The position numbers were made by a program, and so were the translations under genes. From Planctomycetota bacterium (GTDB taxonomy: Bacteria; Planctomycetota; PUPC01; JACPCR01): a stretch of 12,461 nucleotides of DNA. Each line of letters opens with the position of its first letter. The stretch's first letter is position 1. The notes under the pieces were generated by a model, which worked only from the letters and a program-made list of their open reading frames with translations, made no database searches and was not told where the DNA came from. Of this stretch, positions 1 to 7,267 are shown piece by piece. The stretch lies in the NCBI GenBank assembly GCA_030740295.1, contig JASLXP010001314.1, forward strand, positions 1 through 12,461, in the 5' to 3' direction.

Positions 1-846
1 AGACATCACTAAAACCGCGGCCGCACCATCTGTAACTTGCGATGAATTTCCGGGCGTGACTGTGCCGCTTTTCTTATCAAAGAATGGACGGAGCTTTGCC
101 AGCTTCTCCATCGAAGAATCTTCACGGACGCCATTGTCATACGACATAGTGTCAGAGTATTGCGGTGGCACGTACACTGGCACGATCTCATCACGAAGAC
201 GTTCATTTCTCTGAGCGTCAATGGCCTTCATGTGACTTTGGTGTGCGGACCCATCCTGTGCTTCGCGAGATATGTCCCACTCATTGGCCAGCAGCTCTGC
301 CGTCTGTCCCATCAGCATTCCGGAGAATGGATCAGTCAGACCGCGCCGTAAGGCCGGTATCGGTTTAAAATGGCGCGGGCGGAGCTTGAGGGCGGTGGAG
401 AGTTTTCCAGTGGTCGTTTTCGCCTTCTGAATTCCCGCGGCAATGTCTGCAAATTCGCGCCCGAAAACGAGGGGCATGTTCGACATCGATTCAGTGCCGC
501 CGGCAAGAACGGTTTCCGCCTGGCCGGTCAGGATCTTCTCGGCCGCGGTAGTAATTGCTTCAAAGCCGGATGCACAGTTCCGATGAACCGTATGGGCCGG
601 ACGGCTGCGGGGCACACCAGAACGGAGTGCTATCACCCTGGCGATATTCATAGCATCCATGGGATTGCCGACATTGCCGAAAACCGTTTCGTCAACCATC
701 GAGGGATCGATCTCGAGTCTGTAGAAAAGCTCCGAAGAGGCGAGCCGGCCCAGTTCATCGGCCTCGAGATCCTTGAAGACTGTTCCGGCCTTGATGAAAG
801 GAGTTCGGCATCCACCGACTATGGCAATATCTTTCAGCGGTTCCAT
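1..846 (-). CDS. Thiolase (acetyl-CoA C-acyltransferase), partial, C-terminus cut by window edge
   Basis: Read on the minus strand, an open frame of 282 codons runs from ATG at 846 to base 1 without a stop, so the 3' end lies outside the window. It is a thiolase: the start reads DIAIVGGCRTPFIKAG, the active-site Cys91 sits in NCASGFEA, GGTESMSNMP follows at about 116-125, and GTVTPGNSSQVTDGAAA at about 261-277 leads into the C-terminal half. The catalytic His (GHP) and second Cys (CxG) would lie in the missing part. Thiolases cleave 3-ketoacyl-CoA with CoA, or condense two acyl-CoAs in reverse. The spacing and extra segment at 130-180 resemble the longer FadI/FadA-like trifunctional-type enzymes more than PhaA, but this is a guess. 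A GAGGGTG ribosome site overlaps the ligase stop 7 bases upstream, so the two are very probably co-transcribed. Confidence 0.93.
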   Translation of the reverse strand, partial: MEPLKDIAIVGGCRTPFIKAGTVFKDLEADELGRLASSELFYRLEIDPSMVDETVFGNVGNPMDAMNIARVIALRSGVPRSRPAHTVHRNCASGFEAITTAAEKILTGQAETVLAGGTESMSNMPLVFGREFADIAAGIQKAKTTTGKLSTALKLRPRHFKPIPALRRGLTDPFSGMLMGQTAELLANEWDISREAQDGSAHQSHMKAIDAQRNERLRDEIVPVYVPPQYSDTMSYDNGVREDSSMEKLAKLRPFFDKKSGTVTPGNSSQVTDGAAAVLVMS

Positions 847-853
847 TTCACCC

Positions 854-2338
854 TCAGTTGTTAGGACGCTTGTCTACAATGCGGCGTTCTTTCAACTCTG
901 TCTCCATGCCCAGTTTAGTGAGCATGTCGTTCAAAGAAAGAACATTGATACGGCTCGGAGTGAGCTCGGTTGCAAGACGCAGTTCCTCCTTGAGACGGTC
1001 GGTAGCGGGCTCACGTTCGGCGCCTTGTTGAAGGCTGATGTTAAGCACTAATTCGTCGAGTTCGAATGGGTCGTTGTTTCGTTTGCCGATTTCAACTTGC
1101 CATTCATCGACGACTTTGTTGCTTGAGAGCACTTCACCGATGCTGTTCAGGTTAACCAGCGTGCCCTTGATCTTTGTGGCTTTCAATTCCTTGACATTAG
1201 AAACACGTGTGATGTCGCTCGAAATTCGGGGCACGTTGCGTCCGCAGTAGGGACACTGATTCGTCACGATTCCACCACGTGCAAGGTCACCTGTCCTGTA
1301 GCGGACCACACAGCTGCCACGGGCATTCAGTGTGGTGTAAACCAGTTCACCGTCTTCACCCTCGCCAACATGTTCGCCAGTATCGGGATCGATGACTTCA
1401 AATATTTCCATGTCGGGATAAGTGTGGTAGCCGCTGCTGATTCCGGGCGCGGCAGGGCATTCTCCCCAGGCCATTCTGGCTTCGGTGAATCCATAGGTGC
1501 CGAAAATCAGAGGTTTTTTTGAGCCCATCTGTTCAAGGAGAGCAGTCATCTTGTCTTTCATCCCCTGCGTGACCTTTTCTGCACCTAATACAACTTTGGT
1601 CACCGAACTGAAATCATGTTCTTCATTCGCCGCAACGCGCAGCAGGTGATAGGTGTAACCAGGCATACCGATAATCAGCGATGGCTTCATCCGATCTATG
1701 GCGCGAATGTTCCCGGCGGTTCCCATTACTTTTCCACCACCAGTAGACAAGACAAGCACGCCTCTTGAAAGCCCCGCCAGTGCCGTCTGCCAGAATGCAA
1801 GATGAGGCGCATACGGGAACATATTCACCACACGGTCGTCGCTGGTGATATTGAAAATGTCGAGCAGTCTTTCACCCGCCTCCTCCAAACGATCTATGTC
1901 GTGCTTTGTGTAAAGAAAAGAGACCGGCTCCGCTGAACGCCCGGTTGTGGCTGTCATCAGCACTGGCTTGTATTCGAGTTGGAGGTCTTCCTTGACCGCC
2001 TCGCTGCCGAAGATGACTTTCTTTGCGAGCAGTGCAGCCAGCCTGGTTTTTGGCCAGTGTTCCCGAATCAGCTCGGGGGTCGGCTGCAATATGAAGGAAC
2101 GATAGCCCTGCGGATTGGCATCTGTGGGAAGAAAGTCTGCCTTTGTAGTGAGAGGCACATTCTTCAGATCTTCAAAAGTCTTGAGATGCTGCGGCTTGAA
2201 CCCGTGCTCTTTGTAGAGCCCCCTGTAGAAGGGGTGGAACGGAATGATCTGCTCGGAGAGAAAACGGCGCAGCATTGCGACCTGCCGCTCTTCGCGAGCC
2301 TGTGGGTTGTGTGAGGCTACTGGCTTCCATAAAGACAT
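854..2338 (-). CDS. Phenylacetate-CoA ligase-like AMP-forming acyl/aryl-CoA ligase
   Basis: This 494-residue protein belongs to the ANL adenylate-forming superfamily and is closest to the PaaK/CapK group. Visible motifs are the phosphate-binding loop TATTGRS (about 129-135), YGFTE (282-286, A5-like), YRTGD (347-351, A7-like), a PaaK-type CPYCGRNVPRIS (362-373) and a C-terminal KERRIVDKR resembling the end of PaaK proteins. The family activates a carboxylic acid with ATP to an acyl-AMP and then a CoA thioester, in the cytoplasm. The acid here (aromatic, fatty or other) cannot be read from sequence. The frame is open back to a TTG at 2392, but ATG at 2338 is chosen because AGGAGG lies six bases before it and the PaaK-like N-terminus (MSLWKPVAS) starts there. 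It is the first gene of an operon with the thiolase, suggesting acid activation followed by beta-oxidation-type cleavage. No other beta-oxidation enzyme is in view. Confidence 0.88.
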   Translation of the reverse strand: MSLWKPVASHNPQAREERQVAMLRRFLSEQIIPFHPFYRGLYKEHGFKPQHLKTFEDLKNVPLTTKADFLPTDANPQGYRSFILQPTPELIREHWPKTRLAALLAKKVIFGSEAVKEDLQLEYKPVLMTATTGRSAEPVSFLYTKHDIDRLEEAGERLLDIFNITSDDRVVNMFPYAPHLAFWQTALAGLSRGVLVLSTGGGKVMGTAGNIRAIDRMKPSLIIGMPGYTYHLLRVAANEEHDFSSVTKVVLGAEKVTQGMKDKMTALLEQMGSKKPLIFGTYGFTEARMAWGECPAAPGISSGYHTYPDMEIFEVIDPDTGEHVGEGEDGELVYTTLNARGSCVVRYRTGDLARGGIVTNQCPYCGRNVPRISSDITRVSNVKELKATKIKGTLVNLNSIGEVLSSNKVVDEWQVEIGKRNNDPFELDELVLNISLQQGAEREPATDRLKEELRLATELTPSRINVLSLNDMLTKLGMETELKERRIVDKRPNN

Positions 2339-2344
2339 AATGCC

Positions 2345-2350
2345 CCTCCT
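2345..2350 (-). promoter_or_regulatory. Shine-Dalgarno of the CoA ligase gene
   Basis: On the minus strand AGGAGG is followed by GGCATT and then the ATG at 2338. This perfect site decides the start against the in-frame TTG at 2392, which has no usable site. Confidence 0.85.
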
Positions 2351-2424
2351 GTATGAAAGACTTAAAGCCCAGCCGAGTTTGGTCCTTGGCAACTCCGGAT
2401 TGCGGTGTACGGGAAGAGGTCGGC

Positions 2425-2437
2425 TGAACGTCGTTCA
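2425..2437. promoter_or_regulatory. 13-bp palindrome, candidate repressor operator
   Basis: TGAACG-T-CGTTCA is a perfect inverted repeat with 6-bp arms and a one-base centre. It lies about 16-28 bases downstream of the expected start point of the minus-strand promoter at 2460-2488 and about 90 bases before the ligase ATG, a typical repressor position. Its length and symmetry fit operators of TetR- or GntR-type regulators that often control acyl-CoA genes. No regulator gene is in the window, so the identity of the protein is unknown. Confidence 0.5.
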
Positions 2438-2459
2438 CCAACTCTCCTTGCTCAGTTCA

Positions 2460-2488
2460 ACTATACCTCTGATTTGGCCCGATCAAAA
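2460..2488 (-). promoter_or_regulatory. Predicted sigma70-like promoter for ligase-thiolase operon
   Basis: On the minus strand TTTTGA (2488-2483) is separated by 17 bases from TATAGT (2465-2460). Transcription would begin near 2453, leaving a leader of about 115 bases before the ligase ATG at 2338. The -35 match is moderate. The divergent gene's promoter lies about 100 bases further right, so the 309-base spacer 2339-2647 holds both control regions. Confidence 0.45.
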
Positions 2489-2588
2489 GAACCGGGGGCC
2501 GACGAGGCGGCCGTTTAGTCTGCTCAGTAAACTGTCAAGTTTTGCATGAAGTTTGGCTTCTGTTGTTTCTGGGGTAAGTTCAGCAGCA

Positions 2589-2616
2589 TTGCCGGGGAAC
2601 GCGGCACGCCTATAAT
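2589..2616 (+). promoter_or_regulatory. Predicted sigma70-like promoter for the YihY-family gene
   Basis: TTGCCG (2589-2594), 16 bases, then a consensus TATAAT (2611-2616). The transcript would start near 2623, some 25 bases before the ATG at 2648. This excludes the longer frame starting at 2546, which would begin upstream of the promoter. Confidence 0.6.
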
Positions 2617-2647
2617 CCCCGAACTTGTCTTTTTACGAGTAGGTACA

Positions 2648-4159
2648 ATGAATTCAGCAGAGCCTGAGGAACAGACGAAGAGTGAAAACGGGCCTTCAGA
2701 TGAGGAAAATGAAGGTCCGGTGGCTCGTCTGGTTTCTCTCCTTAGACAGGGCAGAAAATTTGTCCTGGATGGGATTTGGGAAGTCGATGAGCGGGGGCAT
2801 AAGCTTCCTCTGAAGTTCCTGATCATCTTTGTCAGGCTGGTATCGGTCTCTTTCAGAGGATTTGTGGAAAACAAATGCAATCTGCGAGCTGCCGCGCTTA
2901 CCTATGCCTCCGTGTTTTCGCTTATTCCGATCTTGGCACTTGGCTTTGCGATGGCCGGAGCTTTTAAAGGACGGACCCAGGAATACATCACCAAATTACA
3001 GACTGTTCTCATTCAGAAACTCGCCCCAGGATCCGATGGAACATCGGGGGAGGTGATTAATCAGATAAATGGGTTTATAGAAAACTACCACAACCTCTCT
3101 ATCGGAGCGGTGGGCGCATTTGTACTCGTGCTGACCGTGGTGTCGATGCTCACCCAAGTAGAATCAGCCCTCAACGAAGCATGGGGCGTAAGACGCAAGC
3201 GCCCGATCTCGCAGCGGGTGCTGATTGGATGGGGAATAGTGACACTCGGTACGATCATTCTGGCATCGTCGCTCAGTCTGACTGCTGGTGTCGCGGCCAT
3301 ACCCGCGGTGAAACGATTTCTGGATATCAGCTTCGTCGCTTCAGCGATTAAGTTTCTTACTCCCTACATAATTACCACGGGGTTTCTGGCCTTTGTGTAC
3401 AAGTTCATGCCGAATACGGACGTGAATCTCAAGCCGGCTCTGCTTGGCGGGCTAGCGGCGGGCGTGATGTGGGAAACATCCAAAGAAGTATATGTTCATT
3501 ACGTTCAACGAATGTTGACTTCCGATGCCGGAGTGTATGCGACGGTCTATTCAGGCATGGCAGCCGTTCCGCTGTTCTTGCTGTGGTTATATCTGAGTTG
3601 GATTGTCTTTCTGCTGGGTGCAGAAATTTCTTTTGCTGTCCAGAACACGCACACTTATATGCTGGAACGCCAGGCTCAGGGCATCAGCATGCGCTTCAAG
3701 CAGCTCATGTACATTCGGGTCATGCTACTCGTTGGAAAATATTTCAGATGCAAAAAAATTGGCCCTGATATCGACACTCTTGTGACAGAGACCGGAGCAT
3801 CCTCTCGACTGCTTCGCGATGTAACTTACGATCTCTGCCAAGCTGGAGTTCTTGCGGAGACGGCGATGCCTGAGAGGCGGTTCACACCAGCGCTGCCGCT
3901 CGACATGCTGACGCCGCACACGGTCTTGACTAAAACGAATGAACTTGGCCGCCATCCCGATTCCGAGAAAACGCCGGCTGACCTGTACTTTGCTGAAGAG
4001 CTCCTGGGCAAGGCTGAGAATTCGAGGGAGACATTGTTCAAAGATGAGACCTTCGATGAGTTGGTCAGTCTTCTGATCCAACAGTCACCGGAGGTCTTGC
4101 CCGTTGGCGACCCCGATCACGAAAAGCCGGTTACCTCAACTATTGCTGAGAGCCAATAA
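2648..4159 (+). CDS. YihY/BrkB-family integral membrane protein
   Basis: The 503-residue product matches the YihY/virulence factor BrkB family, formerly misnamed ribonuclease BN. An acidic N-terminal tail (EPEEQTKSENGPSDEENEG) precedes the membrane core. The family signature NLRAAALTYASVFSLIPIL lies near 78-96. About six hydrophobic segments fall at roughly 85-106, 151-169, 192-216, 233-253, 264-281 and 303-328, and a conserved EISFAVQN ends the core near 326. After that, about 150 cytoplasmic residues follow, of which about 351-416 (IRVMLLVGKYF...RLLRDVTYDLCQAGVLAET) look like a winged-helix fold, as in the longer family members. The molecular function of the family is not established. ATG 2648 is chosen because of the promoter just upstream and because the extra 34 codons from 2546 have no ribosome site. 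It lies 89 bases before sthA on the same strand, so a shared transcript is possible. Confidence 0.88.
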   Translation: MNSAEPEEQTKSENGPSDEENEGPVARLVSLLRQGRKFVLDGIWEVDERGHKLPLKFLIIFVRLVSVSFRGFVENKCNLRAAALTYASVFSLIPILALGFAMAGAFKGRTQEYITKLQTVLIQKLAPGSDGTSGEVINQINGFIENYHNLSIGAVGAFVLVLTVVSMLTQVESALNEAWGVRRKRPISQRVLIGWGIVTLGTIILASSLSLTAGVAAIPAVKRFLDISFVASAIKFLTPYIITTGFLAFVYKFMPNTDVNLKPALLGGLAAGVMWETSKEVYVHYVQRMLTSDAGVYATVYSGMAAVPLFLLWLYLSWIVFLLGAEISFAVQNTHTYMLERQAQGISMRFKQLMYIRVMLLVGKYFRCKKIGPDIDTLVTETGASSRLLRDVTYDLCQAGVLAETAMPERRFTPALPLDMLTPHTVLTKTNELGRHPDSEKTPADLYFAEELLGKAENSRETLFKDETFDELVSLLIQQSPEVLPVGDPDHEKPVTSTIAESQ

Positions 4160-4248
4160 GCGATTGGCTACAGGCGGCGAATTCACATATTTCTGGAAAT
4201 CGGACGGTTGAAGGCGCACTGTCTGGCCTGCAAGAACAGGAGAAAAAG

Positions 4249-5667
4249 ATGAGTATTAAGGACTACGATCTGGTAGTGATTGGCTCAGGACCAGCCGGTG
4301 AGAAGGGGGCGGCCCAAGTGGCCTATTTTGGGAAAAAGGTGGCTCTTGTTGAAAAAGAGCCACATTTTGGCGGGGCCGCAGCAAACACCGGCACGCTGCC
4401 GAGCAAGACTCTCCGTGAAACTTCAATCATGCTGTCCGGCTTCCGGGCACGGGGCCTGTACGGAGTCGATCTGTCATTGCGTCGCGAAGCGACTGTTCGC
4501 GATTTTCTATTTCGAGAGGAGCAGGTAGTAACGGCTGAAAGGGAACGGGTGACCTTAAATGTTGAACGTCATGGCATTGATGTTTTTCGAGGCATGGGCT
4601 CATTTGTAGATGACCATACGGTGAGGGTGAATCTCGAGGAAGGCGGCGAGGAACTACTCCGGGGTGAAGTCATTCTTGTTGCGACGGGTTCGTACCCGCA
4701 CAGACCCGAAATCTACGAATTCGATCATCCACTGGTTTACGATTCGGATGAGATTCTGCAGATTCAAATCATGCCGAGATCCCTTGCCGTTGTTGGGGCC
4801 GGTGTGATCGGCAGCGAATACGCATGTCTGTTTTCGGCTCTGGACGTTGAGGCCCACCTGATTGATGGGCGCGAAGAGCTGATGGGTTTTCTGGATGACG
4901 AGATTTCGAACTCCCTGAAGGCAAGAATGCAGAAAATGGGAATCGAGATGATCATGCCGGATTCCGTGGAATCCTGCGCGGCCACCGATACGGATGTCAC
5001 ACTAAAGCTCACATCCGGGCGAGAGCTCGTGGTGGACGCGGTCCTCGTCGCATCGGGACGATCCGGCAATACCAAAAATCTGAATGTGGATGCTGCCGGG
5101 CTTGAGATGGGCCGTCGCGGACAACTGGATGTCAACGACAGCTACCAGACGAACGTGCCTCACATCTATGCGGCTGGTGACGTCATCGGTTTCCCCGCGC
5201 TGGCGTCTACCTCAATGGAACAGGCTCGGCTGGCGATGGTTCACGCGTTCGACCTCGAGTACAAAAAAGTGGTCGCGCCCATTCTGCCCTACGGAATCTA
5301 TACGATTCCTGAAGTCAGCATGGCCGGAGAGTCGGAGGAATCGGCGAAGGAAAAAGGCATCGATTACGTCATCGGTAAGGCATCCTACACCAACAATGCT
5401 CGCGGCATGATCATCGGCGATTTCGACGGGTTTCTGAAACTGCTCTACCGGGCTGATGACATGAAACTCATCGGCGTTCACGTGATTGGTGAGATTGCAT
5501 CGGAGGTGGTCCACATCGGCCTGATGGCGATGATGACGGAATCATCCAGCGAGCTTTTCATCCGGACCTGCTTCAATTACCCCACTCTCGGCGAGCTCTA
5601 CAAATATGCCACCTACGATGCGATGGGTAATCTCGCCAAACGAAAGGGCGAAGACAGCGACGGTTGA
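4249..5667 (+). CDS. sthA: SthA-like soluble pyridine nucleotide transhydrogenase
   Basis: This 472-residue flavoprotein has the two-dinucleotide-fold layout of the lipoamide dehydrogenase/glutathione reductase family: GSGPAG (12-17) for FAD, ATGS (145-148), GAGVIGSE (183-190) for NAD(P), YAAGDVIG (307-314) for FAD, and a C-terminal dimerisation domain. The redox disulfide is absent: in GGAAANTGTLPSK the two cysteine positions are Ala44 and Thr49. The His-Glu pair of disulfide reductases is also changed (YPTLGE, Tyr444). This pattern, with FLDDEISNSL after the NAD fold and the FNYPT motif, is that of Si-specific NAD(P)+ transhydrogenase, which moves hydride between NADPH and NAD+ in the cytoplasm. 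It probably balances NADPH. AGGAG sits 6 bases before the ATG. A paralogue with another electron acceptor is possible but less likely. Confidence 0.85.
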   Translation: MSIKDYDLVVIGSGPAGEKGAAQVAYFGKKVALVEKEPHFGGAAANTGTLPSKTLRETSIMLSGFRARGLYGVDLSLRREATVRDFLFREEQVVTAERERVTLNVERHGIDVFRGMGSFVDDHTVRVNLEEGGEELLRGEVILVATGSYPHRPEIYEFDHPLVYDSDEILQIQIMPRSLAVVGAGVIGSEYACLFSALDVEAHLIDGREELMGFLDDEISNSLKARMQKMGIEMIMPDSVESCAATDTDVTLKLTSGRELVVDAVLVASGRSGNTKNLNVDAAGLEMGRRGQLDVNDSYQTNVPHIYAAGDVIGFPALASTSMEQARLAMVHAFDLEYKKVVAPILPYGIYTIPEVSMAGESEESAKEKGIDYVIGKASYTNNARGMIIGDFDGFLKLLYRADDMKLIGVHVIGEIASEVVHIGLMAMMTESSSELFIRTCFNYPTLGELYKYATYDAMGNLAKRKGEDSDG

Positions 5668-5707
5668 CCAAGGCTGTCTACTCAGTGCGAGCCTGTTGCC
5701 AGCTTGT

Positions 5708-5760
5708 CGTAGCGGCGGCGTCTCGCCGCCGAACTTCTGCGGCGGGACGCCGCAGCTACG
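5708..5760. repeat. 53-base double-hairpin palindromic repeat (REP-like)
   Basis: An outer 6-bp stem (CGTAGC 5708-5713 with GCTACG 5755-5760) encloses two hairpins: GGCGGCG-tct-CGCCGCC (5714-5730) and TGCGGCG-gga-CGCCGCA (5738-5754), separated by GAACTTC. The two hairpins are also near-complements of each other, so the whole can refold into one long stem. It lies in the 130-base space between the convergent stops at 5667 and 5798. No T-run follows on either strand, so it is not a standard intrinsic terminator, though it could slow transcription from both sides. I recognise similar GC-rich palindromes from planctomycete and verrucomicrobial genomes, by memory only. Confidence 0.75.
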
Positions 5761-5797
5761 CAGAAAATGGGACTTTGACTTTTTACGAACGAATCTG

Positions 5798-7165
5798 TCA
5801 GCTCACTGTTCCCGATGACATCTCGTACATGCCTTGAATGCCCTTGATCACCGGCGATCGAATCTTGCGGAAGTAATCGCCGAAATCGGAGGCAAGTCGC
5901 TGTGCAACTTCGTGGTGTTCATCGATGAGATTTTCCCGCTCCCTGGGGTCATCAACGAGGTTGTAGAGCTCGTCCGGTTCGTCCCCGGGACGCTGAATGT
6001 ATGACCAGGTCTTGTCACGGATGCATCGGTCCGGGCCTGCATGAAAGCCGGTAATCATCGATTCGCGATGCTCGTCAGTCTCACCTCGAATCACGGCGGC
6101 GAAGCTGTCCCCGTGCATGGATGAGGCATCGTTGCCGCGGCCCAGTAATTCCAGAACGGTCGGCAGCCAATCATGAAACTGCACGATCGCGTCCGAGCGC
6201 CGGGCGCCCTCGCCATTGGGCATCCGAACCATGAACGGAATCTTCAGGAGCTCGTTGTACTGACGATCTGTGCCTTTCAAGAATTTGCCGTGGTCACCGA
6301 GCGGGTGACCATGATCGGCCATCAGCCAGATCATCGAATCCTCGAAGCATCCCATCTCTTCCAGCGCGCCGAAAAGCCGTCCAAGGCAGTGATCGACGAA
6401 GGTGGCCTCCCCGGCATAGAGGCCCTGAACGTGTCTCGCCTCATCTTCGGTTGCCCATTCAGAATACATGCCACCCATCGGCATGATCAGCCGCGGGCCC
6501 GTGTATGCGGAGTCGGTGTACGTATCGAAGCCTTCAGGCGGATCCCATGGCTCATGAGGATCGAAGGAATCGATCCAAAGGAATGTTTTTTCATGGGCAC
6601 GATTGGACCTCAGCCACTCGACGGAAAGATCTGCCACCTGCGCAGGAAACCAGTCGTCCGGGGATTGAAAGTCATCCGTATTGCTGAGGAACTGGCTGAC
6701 ACGATTCCGCCATTGCACGTTGAAGTGCTCGTTGACGTAATCATCGATGTTGCGGCGTGTCGGCGCGGATGAATAAGGATCGTATTCCTGTCCCCGCACC
6801 CATCGGTAAGAGGCAAAGTCCCGATGATAATTCATGCCGGGCGCACGGTAATGGTAAGTATCGGAAATGAGGCCGTTGATGTATCCGTCCGGTTTCAGGA
6901 GTTGCGCGACCGTCCGGTCCGTTTTGGTCAGCGGCTCCCACCCCCGATAAGGCAAGGTGCGCTGGCCGGTCATGAGCTGCATGCGAATCGGAATCGTGGG
7001 CAACGCTTCCGGATAAGCGTTCTCGAAGATGACGCAACTTTCGGAAAACTTATCGATGTGCGGCGTCTTGCAGGCCTCGACGCGCTCAAAGGCAGGTTGG
7101 CCATGGTGGTAGCAGCCCACATGATCCTGTCGAAAACTATCGAGGACGATGACGATGATGTTCAT
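5798..7165 (-). CDS. Sulfatase-superfamily hydrolase with Thr at the nucleophile position
   Basis: This 455-residue protein has the alkaline phosphatase/sulfatase fold: N-terminal IIVIVLDSFRQDHVGCY with metal-binding Asp9, FDPHEPW (His204), ADHGHPLGDHG with Asp284 and His285, Lys298, and the usual C-terminal strand DELYNLVDDPRERENL. The sulfatase signature CxPxR reads TIPIR (57-61), followed by the expected MTG. Thr57 therefore replaces the Cys or Ser that is converted to formylglycine. It may act as a phosphodiesterase-like Thr-nucleophile enzyme or on another ester, so sulfate ester cleavage should not be assumed. No signal peptide is visible: the protein opens directly with the first beta strand, implying a cytoplasmic location. 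AAGGA precedes the ATG by about nine bases. It follows the FAD oxidoreductase gene by 102 bases on the same strand and is probably co-transcribed. Confidence 0.9.
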   Translation of the reverse strand: MNIIVIVLDSFRQDHVGCYHHGQPAFERVEACKTPHIDKFSESCVIFENAYPEALPTIPIRMQLMTGQRTLPYRGWEPLTKTDRTVAQLLKPDGYINGLISDTYHYRAPGMNYHRDFASYRWVRGQEYDPYSSAPTRRNIDDYVNEHFNVQWRNRVSQFLSNTDDFQSPDDWFPAQVADLSVEWLRSNRAHEKTFLWIDSFDPHEPWDPPEGFDTYTDSAYTGPRLIMPMGGMYSEWATEDEARHVQGLYAGEATFVDHCLGRLFGALEEMGCFEDSMIWLMADHGHPLGDHGKFLKGTDRQYNELLKIPFMVRMPNGEGARRSDAIVQFHDWLPTVLELLGRGNDASSMHGDSFAAVIRGETDEHRESMITGFHAGPDRCIRDKTWSYIQRPGDEPDELYNLVDDPRERENLIDEHHEVAQRLASDFGDYFRKIRSPVIKGIQGMYEMSSGTVS

Positions 7166-7267
7166 ACCAGATTGTTCCTTTGAAAAATCGAGTTCGTTAA
7201 TGAGTCGCTCCGATCACTGGCAGGATGGCGGTCTTCACTGGCGAGAGGCGCTTGTTCCACGCCAGGG

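Noticed and set aside
370..864. 164-codon open frame on the plus strand
   Set aside because: Antisense to the thiolase, which has a catalytic Cys motif and a ribosome site.
2546..2647. Upstream start for the YihY-family gene
   Set aside because: No ribosome site, and the TTGCCG/TATAAT promoter lies inside this stretch.
5708..5760. Intrinsic terminator between sthA and the sulfatase-like gene
   Set aside because: Strong hairpins, but no T-run after them on either strand; called a repeat instead.
6173..6772. 199-codon open frame on the plus strand
   Set aside because: Antisense shadow of the sulfatase-like gene without recognisable motifs.
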